Shown: positions 51,673 through 60,727 of the stretch, one piece after another | Layout of the letters: every line of letters starts with the position of its first letter | Position numbering within the stretch: position 1 is the first letter of the stretch | Source: Shewanella corallii | GTDB lineage: Bacteria > Pseudomonadota > Gammaproteobacteria > Enterobacterales > Shewanellaceae | Length of the DNA: 64,000 bases | Assembly (NCBI RefSeq): GCF_023349125.1 | Contig: NZ_JAKIKT010000008.1 | Coordinates: 62,001 to 126,000 of the forward strand | Direction of reading: 5' to 3' | Made by a program: the position numbers and the translations under genes | Notes under the pieces: model-generated | What the model saw: only the letters and a program-made list of their open reading frames with translations | Databases searched by the model: none | What the model was told of the DNA's origin: nothing

Positions 51673-52662
51673 ATGACAACACTCACTTCTTCCTGGAAAG
51701 ATAAACTGGCCACTATTCCCAGCCCAATGGCTGGACTGGCACTGGCCATTGGCAGCCTGGGCTGGACCTGGGAAAACCTCGCTACCGGGCTGCACGGAGC
51801 AGGTCAGCTGACAGGAGCCGCCATTGCAGCTGTGATGTTGCTGGCACTGGTTGCCAAATTCGTGATTCACCCTAAAGTCCTGTGGCAAGAGCTGACTCAC
51901 CCAGTGGTGGGCAGTGTGATCCCGACATTTGCCATGGCACTTATGGTGATTTCCAAAGCCGTGGGCATATTTGTCTCCTCTGTGGGTCTGGCGCTCTGGC
52001 TACTGGCAATCGCTATCCACATCGCGTTTCTGGCTGCGTTTGTTTACTACCGCGCCATTGATTTTAAACTGGACCATATGGTGCCAAGCTGGTTCGTGCC
52101 TCCCATCGGCATCATAGTGGCGGCAGTGAGCTTCCCAGGACAGGGTTACGGCTGGCTGGCCAATGGCATCCTTATCTTCGGCATGCTGGCCTACCTGATT
52201 ATGCTGCCTGTGATGCTGTACCGACTGATTTTCTGTGAACCTGTGCCTCAAGCCGCCAAGCCAACTATTGCGATTCTGGCAGCTCCTGCCAGTCTGTCTC
52301 TGGCCGGTTATCTGACAGTGGTGCATAACCCCTCCATAGTGATTGTTGGCCTGCTGCTGTCAGTGGCAGTACTCATGACTCTGGTGATTTATCTGGCTTT
52401 CTTCCACCTGATGAAACTGCCATTCTCACCTGGCTATGCGGCTTTCACCTTCCCTATGGTAATTGGTGCCACCGCACTGTTTAAAAGTGCAGTATGGGCT
52501 GACCACTTTGCGGGTATGGGCTCATTCGCCGGACTACTGCACACTCTGGCAGTGATTGAACTGGCTATCGCGACTCTGGTGGTTGGCTATGTTGCCCTGA
52601 GATATTTGATGCACTATCTACCCGGCATTAAAGATAACTGGAGCCCACAAGCAACTCAGTAA
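51673..52662 (+). CDS. TDT/TehA-SLAC1 family membrane carrier
   Basis: 329 aa, ten predicted helices, no cleavable signal. Family marks: IPSPMAGLALAIGSLGW near the start, FVPPIGIIVAAVSFPG, LPFSPGYAAFTFPMVIGATA. The group moves anions such as tellurite, sulfite, C4-dicarboxylates, chloride. AGGAG precedes the ATG by 9 nt. A LysR-type regulator follows 411 nt downstream on the same strand and may control it. Confidence 0.85.
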   Translation: MTTLTSSWKDKLATIPSPMAGLALAIGSLGWTWENLATGLHGAGQLTGAAIAAVMLLALVAKFVIHPKVLWQELTHPVVGSVIPTFAMALMVISKAVGIFVSSVGLALWLLAIAIHIAFLAAFVYYRAIDFKLDHMVPSWFVPPIGIIVAAVSFPGQGYGWLANGILIFGMLAYLIMLPVMLYRLIFCEPVPQAAKPTIAILAAPASLSLAGYLTVVHNPSIVIVGLLLSVAVLMTLVIYLAFFHLMKLPFSPGYAAFTFPMVIGATALFKSAVWADHFAGMGSFAGLLHTLAVIELAIATLVVGYVALRYLMHYLPGIKDNWSPQATQ

Positions 52663-53073
52663 CTCCAGATAAGGGGTTGGGAAGCTATCTCCCCCACCCC
52701 TTCAAAAACACTGATAACCCAATTCAAGCTCCCGCCTTACCTCTTCCTTAAATCCAGCCGCTTTTACCGGGCAAATCCCCCTCATCCACGTCGCCAGTCA
52801 ATACCATTTTCAGCGAGTGGCAGATATCGCTTTTTAAACGCTCAACACTCAGCAATGACACGCTCAAAAAAGCTTAAGAAAGGTATCAATCATGCTTATA
52901 GACAATATGAAAACCTTTGTTTTATAAGAACTATTTCACCACCCCCTAATTTTCAACAAATGCATAAATATGAAACCGGTCTAATTTATTGAAGCTGTTT
53001 TTGTTTATTGATTTATGAGCCCCTATGATAGCCGCCAATGCCTTCCTGACACTTCAGCCGAGCTTCAATAAAT
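52663..53073. other. Intergenic region, TDT carrier / LysR gene
   Basis: 411 bp, AT-rich toward the lysR start. No ORF, hairpin terminator or RNA gene that I can support. Presumably holds the lysR promoter. Confidence 0.4.
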
Positions 53074-53961
53074 ATGAAGTATTCACTAAAACAAATCTCA
53101 GTATTTGATGCTATCGCCTCAGAGCAAAGCGTCAGTGCAGCCGCAAGAAAGCTGTCCATGACCCAATCTGCTGTGAGTATGTCGCTCTCACAACTGGAAT
53201 CTTTGCTGGGCCGTCCATTATTCACCCGGCAGGGAAACCGTCTGGTTCTATCCCACTGGGGTCACTGGCTGAGACCACGCGCCAGAAAACTGCTGCAGGA
53301 TGCCAAACAGATTGAACTTGGTCTGCATGACCAACATCTGCTGTCGGGCAAACTTGGGCTGGGTGTCAGTCAAACCGTGGCCGAACATATCATGCCTAAC
53401 CTGATTGCCAGCCTGGATCAGCACTTTCCTGAATTGAGGTTGTCATTAACAGTCGAGAACAGTGATCAGGTGATTCAGGGACTACTGTCCCACGATTATG
53501 ATCTGGGCATTATTGAAGGTCGTTGTGATGACAGCCGCATGAACTATCTTCCGTGGATAGAAGACCGTCTGGTGGTGGTTGCCTCACCACACCATGCCTA
53601 TTGCAGCCAGGCGGAAGTGACACCAATTCATCTGCAGCAGGCTCAGTGGGTGATGCGGGAACATGGTGCAGGTACCCGCAGAGTATTCAACGCTGCCATT
53701 CACGGCGTGATAGACAAGGTCAATGTGTGGAAAGAGTACAGCCAGACCAATGTGCTCAAAGCGCTGGTGAAGCGTGGTGGCTATCTGTCTGCCCTGCCCT
53801 GGCTGGATGTGGAAAAAGAAGTCACCGCTGGTGAACTTGTGGTGTTGGCGACCCCTTCATTGAAGTTGGAGCGCCGACTGGGCTTTGTGTGGCGTCAGGA
53901 CGCACCGGATAATCCGTTGCGCGATGTGGTAGTAAACGAGGCCAAACGACTGGTACGCTGA
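53074..53961 (+). CDS. LysR-type transcriptional regulator
   Basis: 295 aa. The N-terminal winged helix-turn-helix is at 1-60 (FDAIASEQSVSAAARKLSMTQ, SAVSMSLSQLESLLGRPLF), and the effector-binding domain from about 90. It ends at a strong terminator. The likely target is the TDT carrier gene upstream, by position only; effector unknown. Confidence 0.9.
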   Translation: MKYSLKQISVFDAIASEQSVSAAARKLSMTQSAVSMSLSQLESLLGRPLFTRQGNRLVLSHWGHWLRPRARKLLQDAKQIELGLHDQHLLSGKLGLGVSQTVAEHIMPNLIASLDQHFPELRLSLTVENSDQVIQGLLSHDYDLGIIEGRCDDSRMNYLPWIEDRLVVVASPHHAYCSQAEVTPIHLQQAQWVMREHGAGTRRVFNAAIHGVIDKVNVWKEYSQTNVLKALVKRGGYLSALPWLDVEKEVTAGELVVLATPSLKLERRLGFVWRQDAPDNPLRDVVVNEAKRLVR

Positions 53962-53991
53962 GTCAACATCAATCATGCTGAACACAGATAT

Positions 53992-54021
53992 AAAAAAGGA
54001 TAGCCGCGGCTATCCTTTTTT
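53992..54021. terminator. Bidirectional terminator, lysR / CBS gene
   Basis: A 30-nt perfect palindrome: AAAAAAGGATAGCCG (53992-54006) against its complement (54007-54021). Convergent genes. Confidence 0.93.
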
Positions 54022-54040
54022 ATTGTTCATACCCTAAGGG

Positions 54041-54538
54041 TCAACCCATTTGAGTCGCTACCCAGCTGCCTAATTGCTGACGGGTTAACACGCCAAGCAG
54101 CTTATCCTCTTCAACCACTGGCAGTAACTCAGGCAGTTCGCTGCCGGCCAGGCGCAGTCTCTCTTCATAGCTTTGATAGCCGCTGCAAATCAGGCTGGCC
54201 ATATCATTCACCGGAAACAGCTTTTGTCTGTCCACCACCCAGGTTTCCAGCAACTGGGCCAAAGGTTGGCAGCTGGACACTGTGGTTAACTGGGTTTGCA
54301 TCAGATCACGCACAAAAGCTTGGTTCGATGAGTCAAATTCAGCAGACCACAAACCGCGCAGGATCTCCTGATGACTGAGTACACCTATCAATCTGCTCTG
54401 ATCCTTGACCATGCCATGGCTTGCACCGGACTCACAGAGCAGCTTAAGCGCCTGACTCAGACTCATATCAGGAGACAGGGTCAGATAGTTGGCCTGCATC
54501 AGATCTGACACCAGGGTTTTGTTCAATTTATTCAGCAT
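54041..54538 (-). CDS. CBS-domain protein paired with FocA
   Basis: 165 aa, soluble. Two CBS motifs: first LVSDLMQANYLTLSPDMSLSQALKLL...GVLSHQEILRG, second FVRDLMQTQLTTVSSCQPLAQLLE...LLGVLTRQQLGS, with a longer insert in the second. CBS pairs bind adenosyl ligands and regulate partner proteins. It starts 17 nt after the focA stop, so both are one transcript; it may gate the formate channel according to energy state. That link is inference. Confidence 0.85.
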   Translation of the reverse strand: MLNKLNKTLVSDLMQANYLTLSPDMSLSQALKLLCESGASHGMVKDQSRLIGVLSHQEILRGLWSAEFDSSNQAFVRDLMQTQLTTVSSCQPLAQLLETWVVDRQKLFPVNDMASLICSGYQSYEERLRLAGSELPELLPVVEEDKLLGVLTRQQLGSWVATQMG

Positions 54539-54555
54539 AGGGTCGGCCTCTCTTA

Positions 54556-55443
54556 TCAGTGTGAAACTGTGTTGGAAGATCTTTGGGTTTGAACCGCTTC
54601 TTTATCTCCAGCCTTGTTTTCAATCAGCCAGTAGCCCAATCCCACAATGACACCACCACCCAGGATATTCCCCAGAGTGACGGGTATAAGATTGTTGAAA
54701 ACAAAGTTGGTTATGGTCAGATCACTGAACTGCTCGCGGCTGAGATCCAGCGCGGCGAAAAAACCTGGGTCAGCAAACTGAGAGATGGCAATGCCCAAAG
54801 GCACCATAAACATATTGGCAATGCTGTGTTCAAAGCCGCTGGACACAAACATGGCGACCGGCAACATCAGCAGCATGGCGCGGGTCATTACCTCTTTACT
54901 GGCAAAGGTCATCCACACCCCCAGACACACCAGCATGTTACACAGCACCCCCAGTACCATGGCCTGCAGCCAGTTGTGGTGCAGCTTATGCTGGGCAATA
55001 TTCAAGGCATTCAGTCCCCAGTTACCGCCATCCAGTTGATGCATACCCGCGGTCATAATCAGGGTCAGCATAATCAGGGCACCAATCAGGTTGCCAACAT
55101 AGACACGGGCCCAACATGCCAGCATCTGTCTGGTGGTGATCATGCCGCGGGCTCTGGCCAGAGTGCTCAGCACAGTGCTGGTAAACAGCTCTGCACCACA
55201 AATCACGACCAACATCAGGCCCAGACTGAACGCCAGCCCCCCAACCAGGCGCACCATGCCCCAGGGTGCATCGCCCGCTCCAGTGGTCACATTGATGTAG
55301 AACACGAATGCCAGCGCAATAAAGGCACCGGCAAATATAGCCAGCCCGAAAGATTGCCAGGGTGACTTAATAACCTTGGAGTGACCGTATAATTCGGCCT
55401 GTTGACATAGGTTAAGCACAGGAGTCACAGGTTGACCTGTCAT
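54556..55443 (-). CDS. focA: Formate/nitrite channel FocA
   Basis: 295 aa from ATG 55443 (GGGAGG 6 nt upstream); upstream in-frame codons add 28 poor residues. Six membrane helices, FNT family: SFGLAIFAGAFIALAFVFYI, CGAELFTSTVL, WARVYVGNLIGAL, LCNMLVCLGVWM, GFEHSIANMFMVPLG, and NLIPVTLGNILGG. It moves formate across the inner membrane. Here it is divergent from the DUF3360 gene rather than directly upstream of pflB as in E. coli. Confidence 0.92.
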   Translation of the reverse strand: MTGQPVTPVLNLCQQAELYGHSKVIKSPWQSFGLAIFAGAFIALAFVFYINVTTGAGDAPWGMVRLVGGLAFSLGLMLVVICGAELFTSTVLSTLARARGMITTRQMLACWARVYVGNLIGALIMLTLIMTAGMHQLDGGNWGLNALNIAQHKLHHNWLQAMVLGVLCNMLVCLGVWMTFASKEVMTRAMLLMLPVAMFVSSGFEHSIANMFMVPLGIAISQFADPGFFAALDLSREQFSDLTITNFVFNNLIPVTLGNILGGGVIVGLGYWLIENKAGDKEAVQTQRSSNTVSH

Positions 55444-55743
55444 TGACAGCCTCCCGCGAGGCGATATGCGTATGCCTGATACAGCATGGGTGAAAATATC
55501 CTTGAAGCGGTTGAAAATACGCCGCAAGGATAGCCAGTTGCTTAAGCTAAAAATAATGGGAAGTTTTGAACCCGGGGTTCAGTTGGAATGAACTCTTGCA
55601 CCGATGGAATCACGGCAACGAGCCTGTCATTCAAGAGAAAAGCCTGCATCCAGTTCACAACAACAGAAAACAAGCCACTGATTAAGTTCACATTTTAATT
55701 CACCGAGGACTAATAAAATGTGTCTTAAAATAAGCGGAAGTCA

Positions 55744-55757
55744 TTGATACAAATGAA
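55744..55757. promoter_or_regulatory. FNR-like box between focA and DUF3360
   Basis: TTGATACAAATGAA matches TTGAT-N4-ATCAA at 9 of 10 positions. It is about 300 nt from focA and 390 nt from the DUF3360 start, so which promoter it serves is unclear. Confidence 0.5.
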
Positions 55758-55915
55758 ATTAACGCAACGTTTGCAATTCCCGTACCCCAGTCAACCCTTA
55801 TTTAGTAAACACTTCAATACTTGCTAGCCAGATCTCAATTCCGTTGTTAACCTACTTCAATAAAACTGATAGTCGATGAGTCGAGTTATCAGACATGGTA
55901 AGATCCTGACAGGTA

Positions 55916-55932
55916 AATTGGTCTTACCAATT
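55916..55932. promoter_or_regulatory. PdhR-type operator upstream of the DUF3360 carrier
   Basis: AATTGGTCTTACCAATT fits the E. coli PdhR motif AATTGGT-N3-ACCAATT exactly; the symmetry extends to TAAATTGGT...ACCAATTTA. It ends 214 nt before the ATG. An identical 17-mer precedes pflB. Lactate regulator LldR uses a related motif and is the main alternative. Confidence 0.8.
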
Positions 55933-56146
55933 TATTCAAAGTGAAATGGAACTCTTCTGCAAGGCGTAACGGGATAATAGATTGCAGTTTTTTATACTGC
56001 CAAACCCGCTTCAAGCAGCCGCGTTATCCGGTAACTTAATACTGCTCACATCCAGCAAGTCCACCACCGGAATAACTCTCAGGGACAAAAATCAAAACGA
56101 CTTTAACCATAGCAATTACGCTGTTGTTTCGGAGTAATGAGAGACT

Positions 56147-57628
56147 ATGTCTGACTCAGTAAACAAGCCGGAAGCGGTCAACGATGAGGCCTCCTATCAG
56201 GAGCTTCACCGCCCGGCATCAGAATTCAAATCCCGCAGTGATTATCTGGATCATGAACTGACTATCATGAAGCCACGCCGCTGGCGCCTGAACCTTCCAG
56301 GTCGCGATTTCCGCTTCGAATGGGAAGATCTGGTGCCTGCACTGGCTGGAACCATCGGTATTACCGTGATGTACAGTGCGGTAATGTCCTCCTATGCTTC
56401 TGCATTTGGTCTGGGCCCTGACTTCGTCATCGAAAACGTACGCGTTGAGATGTGGGTATCTGCCCTGCTGTTCTGTATTTTCGTATCCGGTTTCATGAAC
56501 CCACGCGCCAACCTGGCGGGTAACCATGGTCCTATGATTCCGATGATCGGTATGATTGCGCTGTCTGGTGGTCACCCACTGGCGCTGGCTATTCTTATCT
56601 TTATCTTCGGTATGGCACTGAGTCTGGTCAAAGGCGGCTCGCGGCTGGTTAACCTCACCAGTGAGGGGGTTGCCGGGGGTCTGCTTGTGTACCTGGGTAT
56701 CATGGGTGCTCAAGGTCAGATCAACAACCTGCTGGACTGGTCTACCGAGCTCAACATGGGCTATATCGGCTTCACGGTTCTGTTCCTGAACGTGGTGCTT
56801 TATGCCTTCCTGGCCAAAGTGGGTAAGCGCTGGCTGGCGATTCCTGCATGTAGTGCACTGGCTGTGGTTGTGGCTTTGGCCATGGGCGCACCTTTCCACT
56901 TCAGTACCGAGCCTGGTCTGCCTAACCTGAACCCAGCTTACTGGTGGGGTTCTACCGAGACTGGCTGGAAACTCGGCATGCCTACCGTAAGCCACTTTAT
57001 CGCCTCTCTGCCGTTCGCGATTCTGGCCGTGGCCATGTGGTCTCCTGACTTCCTGGGTCACCGTATTTTCCAGGAACTGAACTATCCAAAAGGCAGTGAC
57101 AAAGTACTGATGGACGTGGATGACACCATGGCTGGCTGCTCTGTACGTCAGTTTGTGGGTACAGCCTTCGGTGGTGGTAACGTGACCTCCAGCTGGGGCA
57201 CTTACATGATCCCTGCGGCGATTGCCAAGCGCCCTATTCCTGCCGGCGGCATTCTGCTGGGTATTCTGTGTATCATCGTGGCCACTGTGGGATATCCGAT
57301 GGATATCGCGGTATGGGCTCCTGTGATGAGCGTCGCACTTTTGGTGGGTGTGTTCCTGCCATTGCTTGAAGCAGGTATGCAGATGGTGAAATCTGCTGCA
57401 TCTTCTCAGACTGCCGGTATTTGTATCTTCGCCTCTATGGTAGTGAACCCTGTATTCGGCTGGGCACTGACCATGCTGTTGGATAACAACGGTCTGATCG
57501 GCGATAAAGAACGTCCTAAGTCCCTGTCTTTCGCGGATCGCATCGTGATTCCAGGTCTGGCGTTTGTGGTCTGTCTGGTGGCGATGTTGGCCGTTGGTAT
57601 GATCAAAGGTATTCCAGCTCTGCTTTAA
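56147..57628 (+). CDS. DUF3360 multi-pass carrier, unknown substrate
   Basis: 493 aa. A 60-residue polar N-terminus (YQELHRPASEF, MKPRRWRLNLPGRDFRFEW) precedes about 12-13 membrane helices. The family is DUF3360, seen in Vibrio, Shewanella and relatives; the fold looks akin to NCS2/SulP-type transporters (TIGITVMYSAVMSSYASAFGL, NHGPMIPMIGMIALSGGHPL, FGGGNVTSSWGTYM). Codon use is strongly optimised. It shares a PdhR-type operator with pflB and lies between focA and pflB, so an anion of pyruvate/formate/lactate metabolism is a reasonable guess. Confidence 0.82.
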   Translation: MSDSVNKPEAVNDEASYQELHRPASEFKSRSDYLDHELTIMKPRRWRLNLPGRDFRFEWEDLVPALAGTIGITVMYSAVMSSYASAFGLGPDFVIENVRVEMWVSALLFCIFVSGFMNPRANLAGNHGPMIPMIGMIALSGGHPLALAILIFIFGMALSLVKGGSRLVNLTSEGVAGGLLVYLGIMGAQGQINNLLDWSTELNMGYIGFTVLFLNVVLYAFLAKVGKRWLAIPACSALAVVVALAMGAPFHFSTEPGLPNLNPAYWWGSTETGWKLGMPTVSHFIASLPFAILAVAMWSPDFLGHRIFQELNYPKGSDKVLMDVDDTMAGCSVRQFVGTAFGGGNVTSSWGTYMIPAAIAKRPIPAGGILLGILCIIVATVGYPMDIAVWAPVMSVALLVGVFLPLLEAGMQMVKSAASSQTAGICIFASMVVNPVFGWALTMLLDNNGLIGDKERPKSLSFADRIVIPGLAFVVCLVAMLAVGMIKGIPALL

Positions 57629-57646
57629 TCCCATAAGCAAATTGGT

Positions 57647-57682
57647 AAAGCCCGCTGCAGCATGCTGTCGCGGGCTTTTTTA
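57647..57682 (+). terminator. Terminator after the DUF3360 gene
   Basis: AAAGCCCGC (57647-57655) and GCGGGCTTT (57670-57678), followed by T6; the loop itself contains the small palindrome CAGCATGCTG. Confidence 0.88.
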
Positions 57683-57903
57683 TGGTCAAATGATGAATCT
57701 TTGATCACCTTGCTTGAATTAACACCTTCTTGTGCGGCATTTTTCCCATTTTCATGTGAGCAATAATCTCGCCAGATTTACCCAAAGTGGGCATAGATCA
57801 CACTTTTCACCGGGTGCACAATAAAATTTTGCTACTTACCTAGCAAAACCGGATGAATTTGACTGCAGAGGATGGTGTTTCTGGTGCGGCACCTAAGGCC
57901 TTG
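57683..57903. other. Upstream region of the pflB promoter
   Basis: About 220 bp without a gene before the pflB promoter. I looked for FNR and CRP boxes; only half-sites (ATAGATCACA near 57794) are present. No feature can be supported. Confidence 0.35.
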
Positions 57904-57940
57904 TGCTAATATATTTCACGGTTAATTGGTCTTACCAATT
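57904..57940 (+). promoter_or_regulatory. pflB promoter with PdhR-type operator
   Basis: Extended -10 TGCTAATAT (hexamer 57907-57912) predicts a start near 57919. AATTGGTCTTACCAATT (57924-57940) then lies just downstream, about +5 to +21, where a repressor would block initiation. The 17-mer is identical to the one before the DUF3360 gene. Confidence 0.75.
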
Positions 57941-58153
57941 TGCGACAGTCCCAAAGGAGCAATCCAAATTAAGGTCGACTGTCAGCGGAAAAGATTTTTT
58001 AAACGATTTTTGCGTGTGGCCCTGACCTGATTCGGCAATACCGAAAGGCAGTATCAACGCAGGATCACCATATTGACCCAGGGCGCGAATCCCACGGTTA
58101 GGATCCTCCCCCAAGGTCAATCACCTTTATCTCAACAAGAAGGTATGAGTACG
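57941..58153 (+). other. Long structured leader of pflB
   Basis: 213 nt from operator to start codon. It contains hairpin TTCGG (58031-58035) / CCGAA (58041-58045) and a larger stem ATTGACC (58072-58078) / GGTCAAT (58115-58121). An open frame continues from pflB into this leader but has no ribosome site or PflB homology. Confidence 0.5.
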
Positions 58154-60436
58154 ATGACTGACAAAACTGATCTGTTTGCAAGTGCCTGGGAGGGTTTCAC
58201 CTCCGGCGATTGGAAAACTGAGGTCAATGTACGTGACTTTATCCAGACTAACTACACTCCTTATGAAGGCGACGAGTCTTTCCTGGCTGACGCTACCGAA
58301 GCCACAGTAAAACTGTGGGACAAGGTAATGGAAGGCATCAAGATCGAAAACAGCACTCACGCCCCGCTGGACTTCGATACTGACGTAGTATCTACCATTA
58401 CTTCTCACGCTGCTGGTTACATCGAGAAAGATCTGGAGACCATCGTTGGTCTGCAGACTGACGCTCCTCTGAAGCGCGCTCTGATCCCTAACGGCGGTAT
58501 CCGCATGATCGAAGGTTCTTGTAAAGCCTACGATCGTGAGCTGGATGCAGACATCAAGTACATCTACTCTGAACTGCGCAAGACTCACAACGCCGGTGTG
58601 TTCGACATCTACACTCCAGAAATCCTGGCTTGCCGTAAGTCTGGCGTACTGACTGGTCTGCCTGATGCATACGGCCGTGGTCGTATCATTGGTGATTACC
58701 GTCGTGTTGCTCTGTACGGCATCGACTTCCTGATGAAGGACAAGCAAGCTCAGTTCGCTTCTCTGCAGCCTCGTTTCGAAGCTGGTGAAGACCTGTCTGC
58801 TACCATGCAGCTTCGCGAAGAGATTGCTGAACAGCACCGTGCCCTGAGCCAGATGAAGAAAATGGCTGCCAGCTACGGCTATGACATCTCTGGTCCAGCT
58901 ACCAACGCTCAAGAAGCTATCCAGTGGACTTACTTCGGTTACCTGGCTGCGATCAAGAGCCAGAACGGTGCTGCTATGTCTCTGGGTCGTACCGCGACCT
59001 TCCTGGACATCTTCATCGAGCGTGACCTGAAGAATGGCGTGATCACCGAGCAGCAAGCTCAGGAGATGATGGACCACTTCGTAATGAAGCTGCGTATGGT
59101 TCGCTTCCTGCGTACCCCAGAATACGATGAGCTGTTCTCTGGTGACCCAATCTGGGCTACCGAGTCTATCGCTGGTATGGGTCTGGACGGTCGTACTCTG
59201 GTTTCCAAGAACTCTTTCCGTGTTCTGCGTACTCTGTACAACATGGGCCCAAGCCCAGAGCCAAACATCACTGTACTGTGGTCTGAGCAGCTGCCTCAGG
59301 GCTTTAAAGAATACTGTGCCAAGGTATCTATCGACACCAGCTCTATCCAGTACGAAAACGATGACCTGATGCGCCCAGACCTGGAAAGCGATGACTATGC
59401 TATCGCTTGCTGTGTGAGCCCAATGGTTGTTGGTAAGCAGATGCAGTTCTTCGGTGCTCGTGCCAACCTGGCCAAGACCATGCTGTACGCAATCAACGGC
59501 GGTGTTGACGAGAAGTCTGGCGCTCAGGTAGGTCCAAAAGCTGACCCTATCACTTCTGAGTACCTGGACTACGACGACGTAATGGCTCGCCTGGATCCTC
59601 TGATGGATTGGCTGGCAACTCAGTACGTGTCTGCACTGAACTGCATCCACTACATGCACGACAAGTACAGCTACGAAGCAGCTCTTATGGCTCTGCACGA
59701 TCGTGACGTACGTCGTACCATGGCTTGTGGTATCGCTGGTCTGTCTATCGCTGCTGACTCTCTGTCTGCTATCAAGTACGGCAAGGTTAAGCCTATCCGT
59801 AACGAAGCTGGTATTGCTGTTGACTTCGAAATCTCCGGTGAATATCCGAAGTTCGGTAACAACGATGCTCGCGTAGATGACATCGCTTGTGAACTGGTTG
59901 AGACCTTCATGAACAAGATCCGTTCTCTGAAGACTTACCGTGATGCAATCCCAACTCAGTCTATTCTGACCATCACCTCTAACGTGGTATATGGTAAGAA
60001 GACTGGTACCACTCCAGATGGTCGTCCAGCGGGCGCTCCATTTGCTCCAGGTGCCAACCCAATGCACGGCCGTGACGAAAACGGTGCGGTAGCGTCTCTG
60101 ACTTCTGTGGCTAAACTGCCGTTTGCCCACGCTCAGGACGGTATCTCTTACACCTTCTCTATCGTGCCTAACGCTCTGGGTAAAGACGACGGCTCTCGTC
60201 GTACCAACCTGGCTGCTCTGATGGATGGTTACTTCCACCACGAAGAGAACCGTGAAGGTGGTCAGCACCTGAACGTTAACGTACTGAACCGCGAAACTCT
60301 GGAAGATGCAGTTAATCACCCAGAAAAGTACCCACAGCTGACCATTCGTGTGTCTGGCTACGCAGTACGCTTTAACTCGCTGACTCCTGACCAGCAGCGT
60401 GACGTGATTACCCGTACTTTCACCAAGTCTCTGTAA
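58154..60436 (+). CDS. pflB: Pyruvate formate-lyase
   Basis: 760 aa from ATG 58154, equal to E. coli PflB; the ATG at 58145 abuts the AAGG ribosome site. It cleaves pyruvate with CoA to acetyl-CoA and formate. The Cys pair is in AIACCVSPM, and the glycyl-radical motif RVSGYAVRF is near the C-terminus. Codon use is extremely biased to major codons, so very high expression is expected. The gene is followed by a strong hairpin and pflA. Confidence 0.98.
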   Translation: MTDKTDLFASAWEGFTSGDWKTEVNVRDFIQTNYTPYEGDESFLADATEATVKLWDKVMEGIKIENSTHAPLDFDTDVVSTITSHAAGYIEKDLETIVGLQTDAPLKRALIPNGGIRMIEGSCKAYDRELDADIKYIYSELRKTHNAGVFDIYTPEILACRKSGVLTGLPDAYGRGRIIGDYRRVALYGIDFLMKDKQAQFASLQPRFEAGEDLSATMQLREEIAEQHRALSQMKKMAASYGYDISGPATNAQEAIQWTYFGYLAAIKSQNGAAMSLGRTATFLDIFIERDLKNGVITEQQAQEMMDHFVMKLRMVRFLRTPEYDELFSGDPIWATESIAGMGLDGRTLVSKNSFRVLRTLYNMGPSPEPNITVLWSEQLPQGFKEYCAKVSIDTSSIQYENDDLMRPDLESDDYAIACCVSPMVVGKQMQFFGARANLAKTMLYAINGGVDEKSGAQVGPKADPITSEYLDYDDVMARLDPLMDWLATQYVSALNCIHYMHDKYSYEAALMALHDRDVRRTMACGIAGLSIAADSLSAIKYGKVKPIRNEAGIAVDFEISGEYPKFGNNDARVDDIACELVETFMNKIRSLKTYRDAIPTQSILTITSNVVYGKKTGTTPDGRPAGAPFAPGANPMHGRDENGAVASLTSVAKLPFAHAQDGISYTFSIVPNALGKDDGSRRTNLAALMDGYFHHEENREGGQHLNVNVLNRETLEDAVNHPEKYPQLTIRVSGYAVRFNSLTPDQQRDVITRTFTKSL

Positions 60437-60453
60437 TCACTGATTGATTGAAT

Positions 60454-60484
60454 CAGGTGGTATTGGCCCCGCCGATACCACCTG
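60454..60484 (+). terminator. Hairpin between pflB and pflA
   Basis: CAGGTGGTAT (60454-60463) and ATACCACCTG (60475-60484), perfect 10 bp with an 11-nt loop, 18 nt after the pflB stop. No T-run follows, so it may protect the 3' end of pflB mRNA or terminate weakly. Confidence 0.6.
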
Positions 60485-60727
60485 TTATCAACCCATTGCA
60501 TCAGCTTTCTGACCCACAGAGGGTTAATGCAATTGGTTACCGCCCTTCCCTCACAGAGGGATTCAGCCGTTTAATGCTGTATTGGGCGATTGTTGGGGCT
60601 TATGCCCTATAGTATTGCTGACCGTGACAGAAAGCGTTCAAGTCACATCTTTATCGCCCAGGGTTTTCGTACACAGGGCGCCTGTCAGCAATACCTTTAA
60701 GTACAACAGTCTCTTTCAGGAGTCACT

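Larger units (their letters stand above)
55444..56146. other. Divergent regulatory region focA / DUF3360
   Basis: 703 bp without a gene. It holds an FNR-like box (55744-55757), a PdhR-type operator (55916-55932) and a long untranslated leader for the DUF3360 gene with a possible GGATAA/TTATCC stem. Long divergent regions of this kind are typical of genes under several global regulators. Confidence 0.5.

Noticed and set aside
56219..57640. 473-codon minus-strand ORF opposite the DUF3360 gene
   Set aside because: His/Gln/Arg-rich antisense shadow of a strongly biased gene; no recognisable motif.
57790..57810. CRP site upstream of pflB (ATAGATCACA)
   Set aside because: Only one half-site is good; the other half does not match TGTGA.
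58127..60319. 730-codon ORF on the minus strand opposite pflB
   Set aside because: It is an antisense shadow created by the extreme codon bias of pflB; no ribosome site, and a composition unlike a real protein.
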